DNA from: Melaminivora sp034675505
GTDB taxonomy: Bacteria > Pseudomonadota > Gammaproteobacteria > Burkholderiales > Burkholderiaceae_C
DNA: 64,000 bases
NCBI GenBank assembly: GCA_034675505.1
Contig: JAUCDD010000023.1
Coordinates: 140,144-204,143, forward strand
Direction: 5' to 3'
In this document: positions 27,208 through 35,569 of the stretch, one piece after another
How the letters are laid out: every line of letters begins with the position of its first letter
Position numbering within the stretch: the stretch's first letter is position 1
Made by a program: the position numbers and the translations under genes
The notes under the pieces: generated by a model
Database searches by the model: none
What the model saw: the letters and a program-made list of their open reading frames with translations, nothing else
Told to the model about the DNA's origin: nothing

Positions 27208-27416
27208 GGGGCAACACCTCGGCGCGAAGCGCCAAAAACGCGGGGAAAGGACGGGAGGGCGGGAAGCAGCACCGGGCGGCCGGGGCGCTTCCTGTCGCTC
27301 CCGCAATTGGCGACATTTTCTTACATAAAGCACCCCCCCTTGCAGGGTGGCGGCGCTGCCAGCGGCGCCCGGCAGTCCTGCCACCCGGCCGGGCATGCAG
27401 GCTTGCTTAACTTCCT

Positions 27417-27422
27417 TAGAAT
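27417..27422 (+). promoter_or_regulatory. -10-like element 6 nt before the PHP gene start
   Basis: TAGAAT, then 6 nt, then the GTG start. No Shine-Dalgarno sequence is present, so a leaderless transcript is likely. Confidence 0.45.
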
Positions 27423-27428
27423 GGGCCG

Positions 27429-28298
27429 GTGACCCACTCGCTGAACGCCGACCTGCACTGCCACTCCGTCGTCTCCGACGGCACGCTCACGCCCGAAGAG
27501 CTGGCCGCGCGGGCCCACGCCAATGGCGTGCAACTGTGGGCGTTGACCGATCATGACGAAATCAAAGGCCAGCAGCGCGCAGCAGCTGCCGCGCACGCGC
27601 TCGGGCTGGACTACCTGAGCGGCGTGGAGATCTCCGTCACCTTCGCCGACACCACGGTGCATATCGTCGGCCTGGGCTTTGACATGGCCGATGCCGCCCT
27701 GGCCGCAGGCCTGGCGGCGACGCGCGGGGGGCGTGGCGCGCGCGCCCAGGAGATTGCGCGCCAGCTGGCGCAGGCCGGCCATCCCGGCGCCTATGAAGGC
27801 GCGCTGCGCTATGTCGGCAACCCGGAGCTGATCTCGCGCACGCACTTTGCCCGCCACCTGGTGGACAGCGGCGTGTGCCGCGACACCAGCGAGGTTTTTC
27901 GCCGCTTCCTGACCGAGGGCCACCCCGGCTACGTGCCGCACCGCTGGGCCGCGCTGGGCGATGCGGTGCGCTGGATCCGCGAGGCCGGGGGCATGGCCGT
28001 CATTGCCCACCCGGGCCGCTACCGCTTCACCCCCACCGAGGAATACGCGCTGTTTTCCGAATTCAAGCAGCACGGCGGCCAGGCGGTCGAAGTGGTGACG
28101 GGCAGCCACATGCCCTCGGAATACCCGGTGTACGCCGCCATGGCCCGGGAGTTCGGCCTGGCGGCCTCGCGCGGCAGCGACTTCCACAGCCCGAACGAAT
28201 CGCACACCGACCTGGGCCAGCTGCCGGCCCTGCCCGCGCAGCTCACGCCCGTATGGCAGGCGCTGGCAGGGCGCATCCTGCGCGCGCCAGCCGCCTGA
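27429..28298 (+). CDS. PHP-domain phosphoesterase (3',5'-nucleoside bisphosphate phosphatase / RNase AM type)
   Basis: 289 residues of the YciV/RNase AM family. Metal-binding motifs of the PHP fold are all visible: NADLHCHSVVSDG, LTDHDEI, SGVEIS, AVIAHPGRY and SRGSDFHSP. Members remove the 3'-phosphate of 3',5'-bisphosphonucleotides and trim RNA 5' ends. It starts at the GTG at 27429, directly downstream of a -10-like element, without a ribosome-binding site. The next gene (YciO type) starts 17 bp after its stop, so this PHP-YciO pair and the following protease gene look like one transcription unit. Confidence 0.9.
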   Translation: MTHSLNADLHCHSVVSDGTLTPEELAARAHANGVQLWALTDHDEIKGQQRAAAAAHALGLDYLSGVEISVTFADTTVHIVGLGFDMADAALAAGLAATRGGRGARAQEIARQLAQAGHPGAYEGALRYVGNPELISRTHFARHLVDSGVCRDTSEVFRRFLTEGHPGYVPHRWAALGDAVRWIREAGGMAVIAHPGRYRFTPTEEYALFSEFKQHGGQAVEVVTGSHMPSEYPVYAAMAREFGLAASRGSDFHSPNESHTDLGQLPALPAQLTPVWQALAGRILRAPAA

Positions 28299-28314
28299 AC
28301 CTTTCGAGGCAGAC

Positions 28315-28950
28315 ATGGCCCAGCTCTTTGAGATCCACCCCGACAACCCCCAGCCGCGCGTGCTGCAGCAGGCGCAGGCGCTGCTGGTGGGAGGCGGCAT
28401 CCTGGCCGTTCCCACCGATTCCAGCTACGCCCTGGTCTGCCGCCTGGACGACAAGGCCACCGTGGACCGCATGCGCCGCGTCCGCCAGATCGACGACAAG
28501 CAGCTGCTGTCGCTGCTGTGCCGCGACCTGTCCGAGCTCTCCAGCTACGCCCACGTGGACAACCGCCAGTACCGGCTGCTCAAGCTGGCCACCCCCGGCC
28601 CCTACACCTTCATCCTTGAGGCGACCAAGGAAGTGCCGCGCCGCGTCAGCCACCCGCAGCGCAAGACCATCGGCCTGCGCGTACCCGACCGCAAGGGCCT
28701 GCAGCTGCTGCTGGAGCTGCATGGCGCGCCGCTGCTGGCCACGACGCTGATCCCGCCCGGCGAGAGCGAGCCCCTGAACGACCCCGAGGACATCCGCGAG
28801 CGCTTTGGCCGCGTGATCGAAGGCGTCGTGGACGCCGGCGGTTGCCCGCAGGAGCAGACCACCGTGCTCGACCTGACGCCCATGAATGGCGGCGGCGACC
28901 CGGTGCTGGTGCGCCAGGGGCGCGGCAGCCTGGCCCCCCTGGGGCTCTGA
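28315..28950 (+). CDS. YciO/YrdC-family L-threonylcarbamoyladenylate synthase-like protein
   Basis: 211 residues of the SUA5/YrdC/YciO family. The nucleotide-binding PTDSSYALVCRLDDK and the stretch PGPYTFILEATKEVPRR are typical of YciO rather than TsaC/YrdC, which is usually shorter and tRNA-binding. The exact function of YciO is less certain than that of TsaC (t6A biosynthesis). The gene follows the PHP phosphatase closely. YciO beside YciV is also a known arrangement in enterobacteria. Confidence 0.88.
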   Translation: MAQLFEIHPDNPQPRVLQQAQALLVGGGILAVPTDSSYALVCRLDDKATVDRMRRVRQIDDKQLLSLLCRDLSELSSYAHVDNRQYRLLKLATPGPYTFILEATKEVPRRVSHPQRKTIGLRVPDRKGLQLLLELHGAPLLATTLIPPGESEPLNDPEDIRERFGRVIEGVVDAGGCPQEQTTVLDLTPMNGGGDPVLVRQGRGSLAPLGL

Positions 28951-29014
28951 AGGCCCCCTGCTGCAGGCAGGGGTGTGCGGCGCGCAAGTGGCGAGCGGGC
29001 CGGGCGCCATGCGC

Positions 29015-29020
29015 GACAAT
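29015..29020 (+). promoter_or_regulatory. -10-like element before the site-2 protease start
   Basis: GACAAT lies 6 nt upstream of the GTG at 29027, the same spacing as before the RsmB/NOP methyltransferase gene. Confidence 0.35.
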
Positions 29021-29026
29021 CGCCGG

Positions 29027-29695
29027 GTGCCTTCCTCCGACACCATCCAGACCCTGCTCATCTACGCCCTGCCCGTGCTGTTTTCCATCACGGTGCACGA
29101 AGCCGCGCACGGCTACGTGGCGCGCCATTTCGGCGACAACACGGCCTTCATGCTCGGACGCATGACGCTCAATCCGCTCAAGCACATCGACCCCATCGGC
29201 ACCATCCTGATGCCGCTGCTGCTGTACTTTTCCACCTCCGGCGCCTTCGTATTCGGCTATGCCAAGCCGGTGCCGGTCAACTTCGGCAAGCTGCGCCACC
29301 CCAAGCGCGACATGGTCTGGGTGGCGCTGGCGGGGCCGGCGTCGAACTTTGCGCAGGCCATCGCCTGGGCGCTGCTGCTGTTCGCCCTGGTCGCGGCCGG
29401 CGTGTCCGAGCCCTTCTTCACGCAGATGGCGCGCGCCGGCATCCTGGTCAACCTGGTGATGTGGGCGTTCAACCTGTTCCCGCTGCCTCCGCTCGACGGC
29501 GGGCGCGTGCTGGCCGGCTTGCTGCCGGTGCGCCAGGCCCTGTGGCTGTCGCGCATCGAGCCTTATGGCTTCTTCATCGTCCTGGCGCTGGTGCTGGCCG
29601 GCGTGGTGGGCTCGCTGTGGCTGCGCCCGCTGATGTCGCTGGGCTACGGCGCCATCAACCTACTGCTGACGCCGCTGCTGGCGCTGCTGCGCTGA
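29027..29695 (+). CDS. Site-2 protease family (M50) integral membrane metalloprotease
   Basis: About 222 residues. The zinc-binding motif is HEAAH in SITVHEAAHGYVARHFGDN, and the third ligand region is NLFPLPPLDGGRVL. About five transmembrane segments are predicted. I favour the GTG at 29027 (VPSSDTIQTLLIYALPVLF) because homologues start directly before this hydrophobic helix and a GACAAT -10 lies 6 nt upstream. An ATG at 29009 would add only six residues. The substrate is unknown. Intramembrane proteases of this short type are widespread and poorly characterised. Confidence 0.9.
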   Translation: MPSSDTIQTLLIYALPVLFSITVHEAAHGYVARHFGDNTAFMLGRMTLNPLKHIDPIGTILMPLLLYFSTSGAFVFGYAKPVPVNFGKLRHPKRDMVWVALAGPASNFAQAIAWALLLFALVAAGVSEPFFTQMARAGILVNLVMWAFNLFPLPPLDGGRVLAGLLPVRQALWLSRIEPYGFFIVLALVLAGVVGSLWLRPLMSLGYGAINLLLTPLLALLR

Positions 29696-29724
29696 TTCTC
29701 CCGCCTCCCCGCTTCGCTCACCCC

Positions 29725-31023
29725 ATGCAAGAACCCACGCGCTTTCTCACCGGCATCACCCCCTCGGGCACCCCGCACCTGGGCAACTTCGTCGGCTCCA
29801 TCCGCCCCTCGGTGGCCGCCAGCCGCACGGCGGGGGTAGAGAGCTACTACTTCCTGGCCGACTACCACGCCCTCATCAAGTGCCAGGAGCCCGAGCGGGT
29901 GAACCGCTCGACGCTGGAGATCGCCGCCAGCTGGCTGGCCGCCGGGCTGGACCCCGACCACGTCACCTTCTACCGCCAGTCCGACATCCCCGAGATCCCC
30001 GAGCTGCACTGGCTCCTGACCTGCGTGACCGGCAAGGGCCTGCTCAACCGCGCCCACGCCTACAAGGCCGCGCAGGACCGGAACCAGGAAGCCGGCCGCG
30101 ACGCCGACGATGGCGTCAGCGCCGGGCTGTTCATGTATCCCGTGCTGATGGCGGCCGACATCCTGATGTTCAACGCGCACAAGGTGCCCGTGGGCCGCGA
30201 CCAGGTGCAGCACATCGAGATGGCGCGCGACATGGCGACCAGCTTCAACCACCTGTACGGCGCGCACTTCACGCTGCCCGAGGCGGCCATCGAGGACAAC
30301 GTGGCGCTGCTCGCCGGCCTGGACGGGCGCAAGATGAGCAAGAGCTACGACAACACCATCCCGCTGTTCGCGCCGCGCGAGCAGCTGAGGAAGCTCATCG
30401 CCGCCATCGTCACCGATTCGCGCGCGCCGGGCGAGCCCAAGGAGGTCGAGGGCTCGGCGCTGTTCCAGATCTACCAGGCCTTTGCCAGCGCCGAGGAAAC
30501 CGCCGCGCTGCGCCACGCCTACGCCGAAGGCATCGGCTGGGGCGAGGCCAAGCAGCTGCTGTTCGAGCGCATCGACCGCGAGATCGCCCCCATGCGGGCG
30601 CGCTACGACGACCTGATGGCACACCCCGGGAAGGTGGAGGCTGCGCTGGCACAGGGCGCCGAGCGCGCCCGCGCACAGGCCAGGCCCCTGCTGCAGCAGC
30701 TGCGCGCGGCTGTCGGGCTGCGGCCCCTGAGCACGCCTGAGCGCCGGCAGGCGGAAAAAGCCCGGCCCGGCGCGCTGCCGGCGTTCAAGCAGTACCGCGA
30801 GCAGGACGGCCGGTTTTACTTCAAGCTGGTGTCGGCGGACGGGCGCGTGCTGCTGCAAAGCGCCGGCTTCGATGCTCCGCGCGAGGCCGGCCAGGCCATT
30901 GCCCAGCTGCAGCGCGAGCCCGGCGCGCTCGCCCGGCTGGCGCCGCATTTGCAGCCCGTGGGCGCCGATGCCGGCGAGGTGCACGCCGCGCTGCAGGCCC
31001 TGGCGGCCGCGCAAGCCGGCTAA
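29725..31023 (+). CDS. trpS: Tryptophanyl-tRNA synthetase with a C-terminal extra domain
   Basis: 432 residues. The catalytic core (about 1-335) carries the TIGH-like motif PSGTPHLGNF and GRKMSKSYDN (KMSKS). The bacterial core is normally near 330-340 residues. Here about 90 extra residues follow, containing FYFKLVSADGRVLLQSAGFD. This stretch resembles the DUF1508/YegP fold (F-K-L-x-x-x-x-G-x-V-L-x-S-x-G). It may stabilise the enzyme or bind RNA, but nothing is known to me. The start ATG at 29725 is separated from the protease gene by 29 bp. Confidence 0.93.
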   Translation: MQEPTRFLTGITPSGTPHLGNFVGSIRPSVAASRTAGVESYYFLADYHALIKCQEPERVNRSTLEIAASWLAAGLDPDHVTFYRQSDIPEIPELHWLLTCVTGKGLLNRAHAYKAAQDRNQEAGRDADDGVSAGLFMYPVLMAADILMFNAHKVPVGRDQVQHIEMARDMATSFNHLYGAHFTLPEAAIEDNVALLAGLDGRKMSKSYDNTIPLFAPREQLRKLIAAIVTDSRAPGEPKEVEGSALFQIYQAFASAEETAALRHAYAEGIGWGEAKQLLFERIDREIAPMRARYDDLMAHPGKVEAALAQGAERARAQARPLLQQLRAAVGLRPLSTPERRQAEKARPGALPAFKQYREQDGRFYFKLVSADGRVLLQSAGFDAPREAGQAIAQLQREPGALARLAPHLQPVGADAGEVHAALQALAAAQAG

Positions 31024-31259
31024 GCGCATGCTTCAAAAAGCATAGCTACATCACGCCTGTTGGCGCCGGCATCGGGCATAAAACACCTGAAACGGCCCAA
31101 AAAAGCGCTCCCGGGCGCCTGCCCTCAAGCAGGCGACCCCCGTCCAGGCCGGGGCCGGCCTGCGGGGGTCATGGGCGCCGGCCTGCTGAAGGCCGGCCGG
31201 GGAGAGGTGCCAAGCCAGGCCGCCGCAGCCGTGGCGCGGCGGCCCCGTCGCCCTCTGTT
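31024..31259. other. Intergenic region downstream of trpS
   Basis: Contains a copy of the dispersed repeat at 31029-31104 (TTCAAAAAGCATAGCTAC on the plus strand). Short G+C-rich inverted repeats follow, including GCGCCTGCC...AGCAGGCG near 31116-31133. No gene is recognised. Confidence 0.55.
31029..31104 (-). repeat. Dispersed GCTAT dyad repeat downstream of trpS
   Basis: On the minus strand it reads TTTTTTGGGCCGTTTCAGG, then GATGCCGGCGCC, then GTAGCTATGC. It has the overall layout of the other copies. It is the only intergenic copy pointing away from a downstream start. Confidence 0.5.
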
Positions 31260-32312
31260 TTACTTGGACGACTGGTCCTTGCCGCTCTTGCTGGCGCTGC
31301 CGGAGGCGCTGGTGCCGCCGGTGCTGCCGGTGCTGCTGCTGGAGCCATGGCTGCTGCCGGTCGAGCCCTGGCTGTGGGTGCCGCCCGAGCCGCTGCCGGA
31401 ATCATGGCTGGAAGACGACCCCGAGCCCGAGGAGGACGCGCCGGTGCCGGAATGGCTGCCCTGCACGGTGCTGCTCTGCCCGCTGGCAGTCACGTTGCCG
31501 CGGTTGTTGTCGCCCGCCGAGCGGTTGCTGCGCCAGCTGCTGAAGTCGTCCGAGAACTTGCGATAGCGCTCATCGCGCCAGCTCTGGTAGTCGTTGTCCA
31601 GGTTGCGCATCTGCTCGTCGCGCCACTGGTGGTAGTCGGGGTCGTCGCGGTGCTGCGAACGCTGCATGCCGCCCTGGGAATAGCGGCTTGCGTCACCGTA
31701 GAAACCGCTATCGCCCTGGTCATGGCCGGAATGGCCCTGCATGCCGCCGCGCGCTCCACTGCCGCCGTACTGGTGCTGGCTGTGCTGGCCGCCGTAGCCG
31801 CCCTGCCGGCTGCCGCCAAAGCCCTGGCCCTGCGAGTCGTAGCCGCCCTGGTGTCCATAGCCGCCTTGCTGGCCGCCGTAGCCGCCCTGCTGCCCATAGC
31901 TGCCGCCTTGCTGGCCATAGCCACCGCCTTGCTGGCCGCCCTGGTAGCCATAGCCCCCCTGTTGCCCATAGCTGCTCTGCTGGCCGCCGCCGTAGCCGCC
32001 GTACTGGCTGCCCGATTGCCCACTGCCCATGGAGGACGCCTGGCCGCCCCATCCGCCATGCTGGGCGCCCTGGCGGCCCTGGTAGCCCGTGGACTGGTCG
32101 TCATTGCGGCCGCCGCCGTAGCGGTAGCCGTCGTCCTGCTGGGCCTGGTGCTGGCGGCCGCGATCGTAGTAGCCGCCCTGGTTGCGCGACTCTTCATATC
32201 CACGCATCCCGCCCTCGTTGCGCCCTGACCCCTGCCGCTCGTCATCGTGGCCGCGGCCTTGGCGCTGGGAGTTGTATTGCTGCTGGTTGTCGTCGTAATC
32301 ACGGTATGCCAT
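31260..32312 (-). CDS. Prion-like Gly/Tyr/Gln-rich disordered protein
   Basis: 350 residues, almost all low complexity. The N-terminus (MAYRDYDDNQQQYNSQRQGR) is hydrophilic. Residues 70-190 are made of GGY, YGQQGG and GYGGQ repeats, similar in composition to human FUS/EWS-type prion-like domains. Residues 215-265 hold three repeats of a W-R motif (HQWRDEQ, QSWRDERY, SSWRSNR). The tail is Ser/Gly-rich. No signal peptide or membrane segment is visible. The start is the ATG at 32312 (MAYRDYDD), with GGAGATCGCA as ribosome-binding site. The same leader precedes the KGG protein at 36 kb. The function is unknown; a stress-related or phase-separating role is an inference. Confidence 0.85.
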   Translation of the reverse strand: MAYRDYDDNQQQYNSQRQGRGHDDERQGSGRNEGGMRGYEESRNQGGYYDRGRQHQAQQDDGYRYGGGRNDDQSTGYQGRQGAQHGGWGGQASSMGSGQSGSQYGGYGGGQQSSYGQQGGYGYQGGQQGGGYGQQGGSYGQQGGYGGQQGGYGHQGGYDSQGQGFGGSRQGGYGGQHSQHQYGGSGARGGMQGHSGHDQGDSGFYGDASRYSQGGMQRSQHRDDPDYHQWRDEQMRNLDNDYQSWRDERYRKFSDDFSSWRSNRSAGDNNRGNVTASGQSSTVQGSHSGTGASSSGSGSSSSHDSGSGSGGTHSQGSTGSSHGSSSSTGSTGGTSASGSASKSGKDQSSK

Positions 32313-32753
32313 TGCGATCTCCGAAAAATGCATTTGTCACGTTGCTCGCATGAGGCGAATTCCGCATGCGTTTTTTCATGGTGGCCAAAGAATTTTCACC
32401 GCCCTGTAGGCCAATACCGACGCCCGCGTCGTTCTGAACCCCCATGAGCCAGCGCCCGTGGGCGCCGGCGATTTACACGTTTTTTACCGTTATTTTCCTG
32501 GAGTAGGTTGACTCCTACCCCGTTATGAGGCCAGGGTCTGCCGACAGGCGAATATCTGACACGACAATGATTCAGCAACCAGGCCTTGAAATGCCATGGG
32601 AAGCGCGTTGAAAGTATCCAATCCTGATTTATCTTTCAATAACGCAAAATTTGTATCCATTACGCAAGAATTCTTTTTCATTCATCCGGCAACTTCCCAT
32701 TCACCCCGCCGCCACCCGCCCACCCGGGCCCATCCATGACAGGAATCCCGCGC
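32313..32753. other. 441-bp AT-richer intergenic region
   Basis: Separates the divergent prion-like gene (-) and the small Pro-rich gene (+). It is noticeably richer in A+T than the surroundings, with T-runs and a short inverted repeat GTAGG...CCTAC near 32505-32520. Candidate promoters for both directions lie here, but I cannot place a -35/-10 pair with confidence. Confidence 0.5.
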
Positions 32754-32939
32754 ATGTCCCACCCCTACCCATCCAACCCTCAACCAGCGCCACTGCCTTA
32801 CAGCGAAGAGAGGGATGCAGGCCGGCAGCCGGCTCCAGCCAGCACGCCTGCGCAGCCTGGCCAGGTCAAGCCCGCCTATCCGCAAGCCTCACAGGCGCCC
32901 CTGCAACCCGGGGCTGCAGGGACGGAGGCCCGGACATGA
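32754..32939 (+). CDS. Small proline-rich hypothetical protein
   Basis: 61 residues (MSHPYPSNPQPAPLPYSEER...), Pro/Ala/Gln-rich and probably disordered. AGGAA lies 8 nt upstream of the ATG. The stop TGA overlaps the ATG of the next gene by 4 bp (ATGA), which is the best evidence that it is translated. I do not recognise a family. Without the overlap I would have regarded it as a chance frame. Confidence 0.5.
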   Translation: MSHPYPSNPQPAPLPYSEERDAGRQPAPASTPAQPGQVKPAYPQASQAPLQPGAAGTEART

Positions 32940-33394
32940 TCACCACGCAGAATTCCCGGCCCTGGTCCAAGAATGTGCTGAAGGCGCAGGACTTCACCCA
33001 CGACTGGGACCAGTACGTGACCATCAAGGTCAAGAGCATCCGCGCCCTGGCGCTGGCCGGGCTCCACACCTTCACGGGCGAGCAGTACAGCGTTCCCCAG
33101 GCCACCGGCTTCATCGAGCTGCTGGGCGCCCGGGCGGGCACCTTGCATACCTCGCTGCAGATTGGCTTCTCGCTGGCCGCAGAGCTTGCGCCGCCCAGCT
33201 TTGCCCTCTATGAAAACCTCGCCGTCGGCACGCTGACGCTGCCGGCGCAGTGCTTCGCCGCGATGCTGCAATTCGCCAATTGCCCCACGGCGCACTTCCG
33301 CATCGGCGGCGACGGCAGCGCCAACGCCCTGGCGACCGAGGCGCCGCTGCTGCAGCACGGCTTTCCGATGAAGCTGGCGCACGGCCTGGCCTGA
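32936..33394 (+). CDS. Hypothetical protein, conserved-looking
   Basis: 152 residues, from the ATG at 32936 that overlaps the stop of the Pro-rich gene. The sequence is well-formed and globular in pattern (DFTHDWDQYVTIKVKSIRAL, SVPQATGFIELLGARAGTLH, PAQCFAAMLQFANCPTAHFR). It has no signal peptide, membrane segment or recognised motif. Its codon use matches the neighbours. I do not recognise the family. The coupling with the small Pro-rich gene suggests that they act together. Confidence 0.6.
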   Translation: MITTQNSRPWSKNVLKAQDFTHDWDQYVTIKVKSIRALALAGLHTFTGEQYSVPQATGFIELLGARAGTLHTSLQIGFSLAAELAPPSFALYENLAVGTLTLPAQCFAAMLQFANCPTAHFRIGGDGSANALATEAPLLQHGFPMKLAHGLA

Positions 33395-33437
33395 GGCAGC
33401 GCGCCGGGCGCGGCGGGCATCAGGCGCGGGCCGGCCG

Positions 33438-33996
33438 TCAGCCGGCGCCGCTGCCCGTGGCCTGGCTGCGGTCGTCCAGCGCCGCCAGAGCGTCGGCCGT
33501 GGGCACCAGTACCAGATGGTCGTTGCTGAACGTGGGGATGAAGCCCAGCTGCCCGCGGATCTTGTAGAAAGGCGTGGAGACTTCTCCAGGACCGCAGCGC
33601 AGATCTTGTCAAAAAACGCCTGCGGCACCTTGTCCGAGATATTGCCGCTCTCCAGGTTGTTCCAGCGCACACGCCATTTGCCCTGGACTTTTTGCACGCC
33701 CACCCTGGCATGCTCCTCCAGGCAATGGGAATCCTCGCGGATGAACAGGGTGATACCGAAATAAATGAAACCGTCGTCTCCCACCTGCAGGCGGGGGGCA
33801 GCGTCGTGCCATCGCCGGCCAATCGCTCCAGGCGTTCATCGAGTTTATGGAACTCGACCTCGGTCGACCTGGCGCCCAGATAGACAATGAATTCCACGCG
33901 CAGGCGCTCGGCAAACACCTGGCATTCTTCCTTGTATCTCTCAAAATCGCGGCACCATGCAATGGCTTTGCCGCGTATGTTCTCAAACGGAGTCAT
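33438..33996 (-). pseudogene. Hypothetical gene broken by two single-base frameshifts
   Basis: Three frames join into one plausible protein. The start is MTPFENIRGKAIAWCRDFER (ATG at 33996, GGAGAG upstream), up to GTTLPP. The middle is LQVGDDGFIYFGITLFIRED up to AAVLE. The end is VSTPFYKIRGQLGFIPTFSN up to a stop at 33438. Each junction is repaired by one added base: one in a C6 run (near 33793) and one near 33583. About 186 residues would result if intact. The family is not recognised. It may be a decaying gene or the victim of sequencing errors, since other single-base breaks occur in this window. Confidence 0.65.
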
Positions 33997-34254
33997 TTTC
34001 ATCTCTCCAAGAATATCCGATCCAGGGCGGGCCCGGGCGGGGTTCATAGGCTGGGGGCGGGCAGGCGCGGTGCCAGCGCTGCCTGCGGCAGAGCAGCGGG
34101 AAATCCATCCGCCATTGCCGTCCGCGATTTCCGTCCACCATTTCCGGCGCAATCCGGGGCGCCGGGGCGCTGCCGACACGAATCAAGAGTGTCTGACAAG
34201 GCAGTGCTGCCCCCGATGCTGCAATGCAGGCGTCCCATGCCCTGGAGTTTGACC

Positions 34255-34404
34255 ATGTTCAATACCTACCAACGCAGCAATGACAAGCCCATGAAGCCCC
34301 GTGTGCTGAAACGCCTGCGCCAGCAGGAATCCATGCTGGCCAACGCCAGGCGCCCGCTGCAGTTCCCGCTGCCCGACCCCCCGTTGTGGAAACCCCTGGG
34401 TTGA
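34255..34404 (+). CDS. Small basic hypothetical protein
   Basis: 49 residues (MFNTYQRSNDKPMKPRVLKR...WKPLG), rich in Arg, Lys and Pro. TGGAG lies 7 nt before the ATG at 34255. A terminator-like hairpin follows 27 bp after the stop. No family is recognised. I include it because the ribosome-binding site, codon use and terminator fit a real short gene. Confidence 0.5.
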   Translation: MFNTYQRSNDKPMKPRVLKRLRQQESMLANARRPLQFPLPDPPLWKPLG

Positions 34405-34431
34405 ATGGCGACCCCGGTTGCTTCCTTCTAC

Positions 34432-34452
34432 GCCCCTGCAGGGGCTTTCATT
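34432..34452 (+). terminator. Rho-independent terminator-like hairpin
   Basis: GCCCCTGCAGGGGC (self-complementary) followed by TTTCATTTC. It lies between the small basic gene and the SDR gene on the same strand. Confidence 0.6.
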
Positions 34453-34477
34453 TCATTTGACGCACGGACCCCACCCC

Positions 34478-35500
34478 ATGACCAAAGCCAAACAAGCCCA
34501 AGGCACGGCTGCCGCCGAGCAGGCGGCCCGCAAGCAGCGCCAGCTGCAGGAGCAGCAGGACAGCAAGGATGCAAGCTCCAGGCCCGGCCGGCAAAAAGGC
34601 GGCAAGGCTGGCGCAGGCCAGGCAGCCCCCGGCCCTGGCCGCAGCGAGCCATCACCCGAAATGCCGCGCCAGCATCTCGCCAAGCCCGGCCTGCAGCACC
34701 AGATGGCGCTGCAGCCGCGCACCAGCGCCCCCGCTTACCAGGGCAGCGGCAAGCTGGAGGGCCTGTCGGCCCTGATCACCGGCGGCGACTCGGGCATCGG
34801 GCGGGCCGTGGCCGTCCTGTTTGCGCGCGAGGGCGCGGACGTCGCCATCGCCTACCTGAACGAACACGAGGACGCGCGCGAGACCTGCCGGCTCATCGAG
34901 ACCGAGGGCCGGCGCAGCCTGGCGCTGTCCGGCGACGTCAAGGACCCGGCGTTCTGCACCCGGGCCGTCGAGGCGGCCGTGAAGGAGTTCGGCAAGCTGA
35001 ACGTGCTGGTGAACAACGCCGCTTTCCAGGAACACGCCGCGTCCCTGCAGGAACTGAGCGAGGAGCGCTTCGATGAGACGTTCCGCACCAACATCTATGG
35101 CTACTTCCACATGGCCAAGGCAGCGCTGGCCCACCTGCAGCGCGGCGACGCCATCGTCAATACCGGCTCGGTCACGGGCCTGCGTGGCAGCCAGAAGCTG
35201 CTGGACTATTCCGCCACCAAGGGTGCCATCCACGCCTTCACCAAGGCGCTGGCCCACAACCTGATCGACCAGGGGATCCGCGTGAACGCCGTGGCCCCCG
35301 GCCCGGTATGGACGCCCTTGAACCCGGCCGACCAGGCCCCCGAGGACATCGCGCAGTTTGGCGCCGACACGGACATGGGAAGGCCGGCGCAGCCCGAGGA
35401 GATTGCGCCGGCCTATGTGTTCCTGGCTGCAGCGAGCTGCTCCAGCTACATCACCGGCATCGTGCTGCCCATAACGGGCAATGCCGGCGACGGAGCCTGA
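34478..35500 (+). CDS. General-stress-type SDR oxidoreductase with disordered N-terminus
   Basis: 340 residues. The SDR domain (about 85-340) has TGGDSGIGRAVA, NNAA, a catalytic Ser in NTGSVTG and the YSATK dyad (DYSATKGAIHAF). This type (GG-D-SGIG with ITGxVLPxxGN near the end) matches the YhxC/YhdF-like general-stress oxidoreductases. The first 80 residues are Gln/Lys/Gly/Pro-rich and probably disordered. The start ATG at 34478 follows a hairpin terminator. The substrate is unknown. It fits the stress character of this block, with a KGG-repeat protein on the other side of a shared terminator. Confidence 0.9.
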   Translation: MTKAKQAQGTAAAEQAARKQRQLQEQQDSKDASSRPGRQKGGKAGAGQAAPGPGRSEPSPEMPRQHLAKPGLQHQMALQPRTSAPAYQGSGKLEGLSALITGGDSGIGRAVAVLFAREGADVAIAYLNEHEDARETCRLIETEGRRSLALSGDVKDPAFCTRAVEAAVKEFGKLNVLVNNAAFQEHAASLQELSEERFDETFRTNIYGYFHMAKAALAHLQRGDAIVNTGSVTGLRGSQKLLDYSATKGAIHAFTKALAHNLIDQGIRVNAVAPGPVWTPLNPADQAPEDIAQFGADTDMGRPAQPEEIAPAYVFLAAASCSSYITGIVLPITGNAGDGA

Positions 35501-35521
35501 GAGTCTGAGAGCCAAAGAAAA

Positions 35522-35550
35522 AGCCGAAGGCTGAAGACCAGCCTTCGGCT
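35522..35550. terminator. Bidirectional Rho-independent terminator
   Basis: The 12-bp stem AGCCGAAGGCTG / CAGCCTTCGGCT with a 5-nt loop, followed by CTTTC and preceded by AAAGAAA. It lies between the convergent SDR (+) and KGG-repeat (-) genes. Confidence 0.85.
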
Positions 35551-35569
35551 CTTTCACAAAGCGGCCGCG

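Noticed and set aside
31347..32228. A hydrophobic plus-strand frame that looks like a membrane protein
   Set aside because: It is the antisense shadow of the Gly/Tyr/Gln repeats, whose reverse codons give Ala, Val and Leu.
31260..32312. Repeated DNA resembling a CRISPR array
   Set aside because: The repeats are codon-level Gly/Tyr/Gln tracts without regular spacers of unique sequence.
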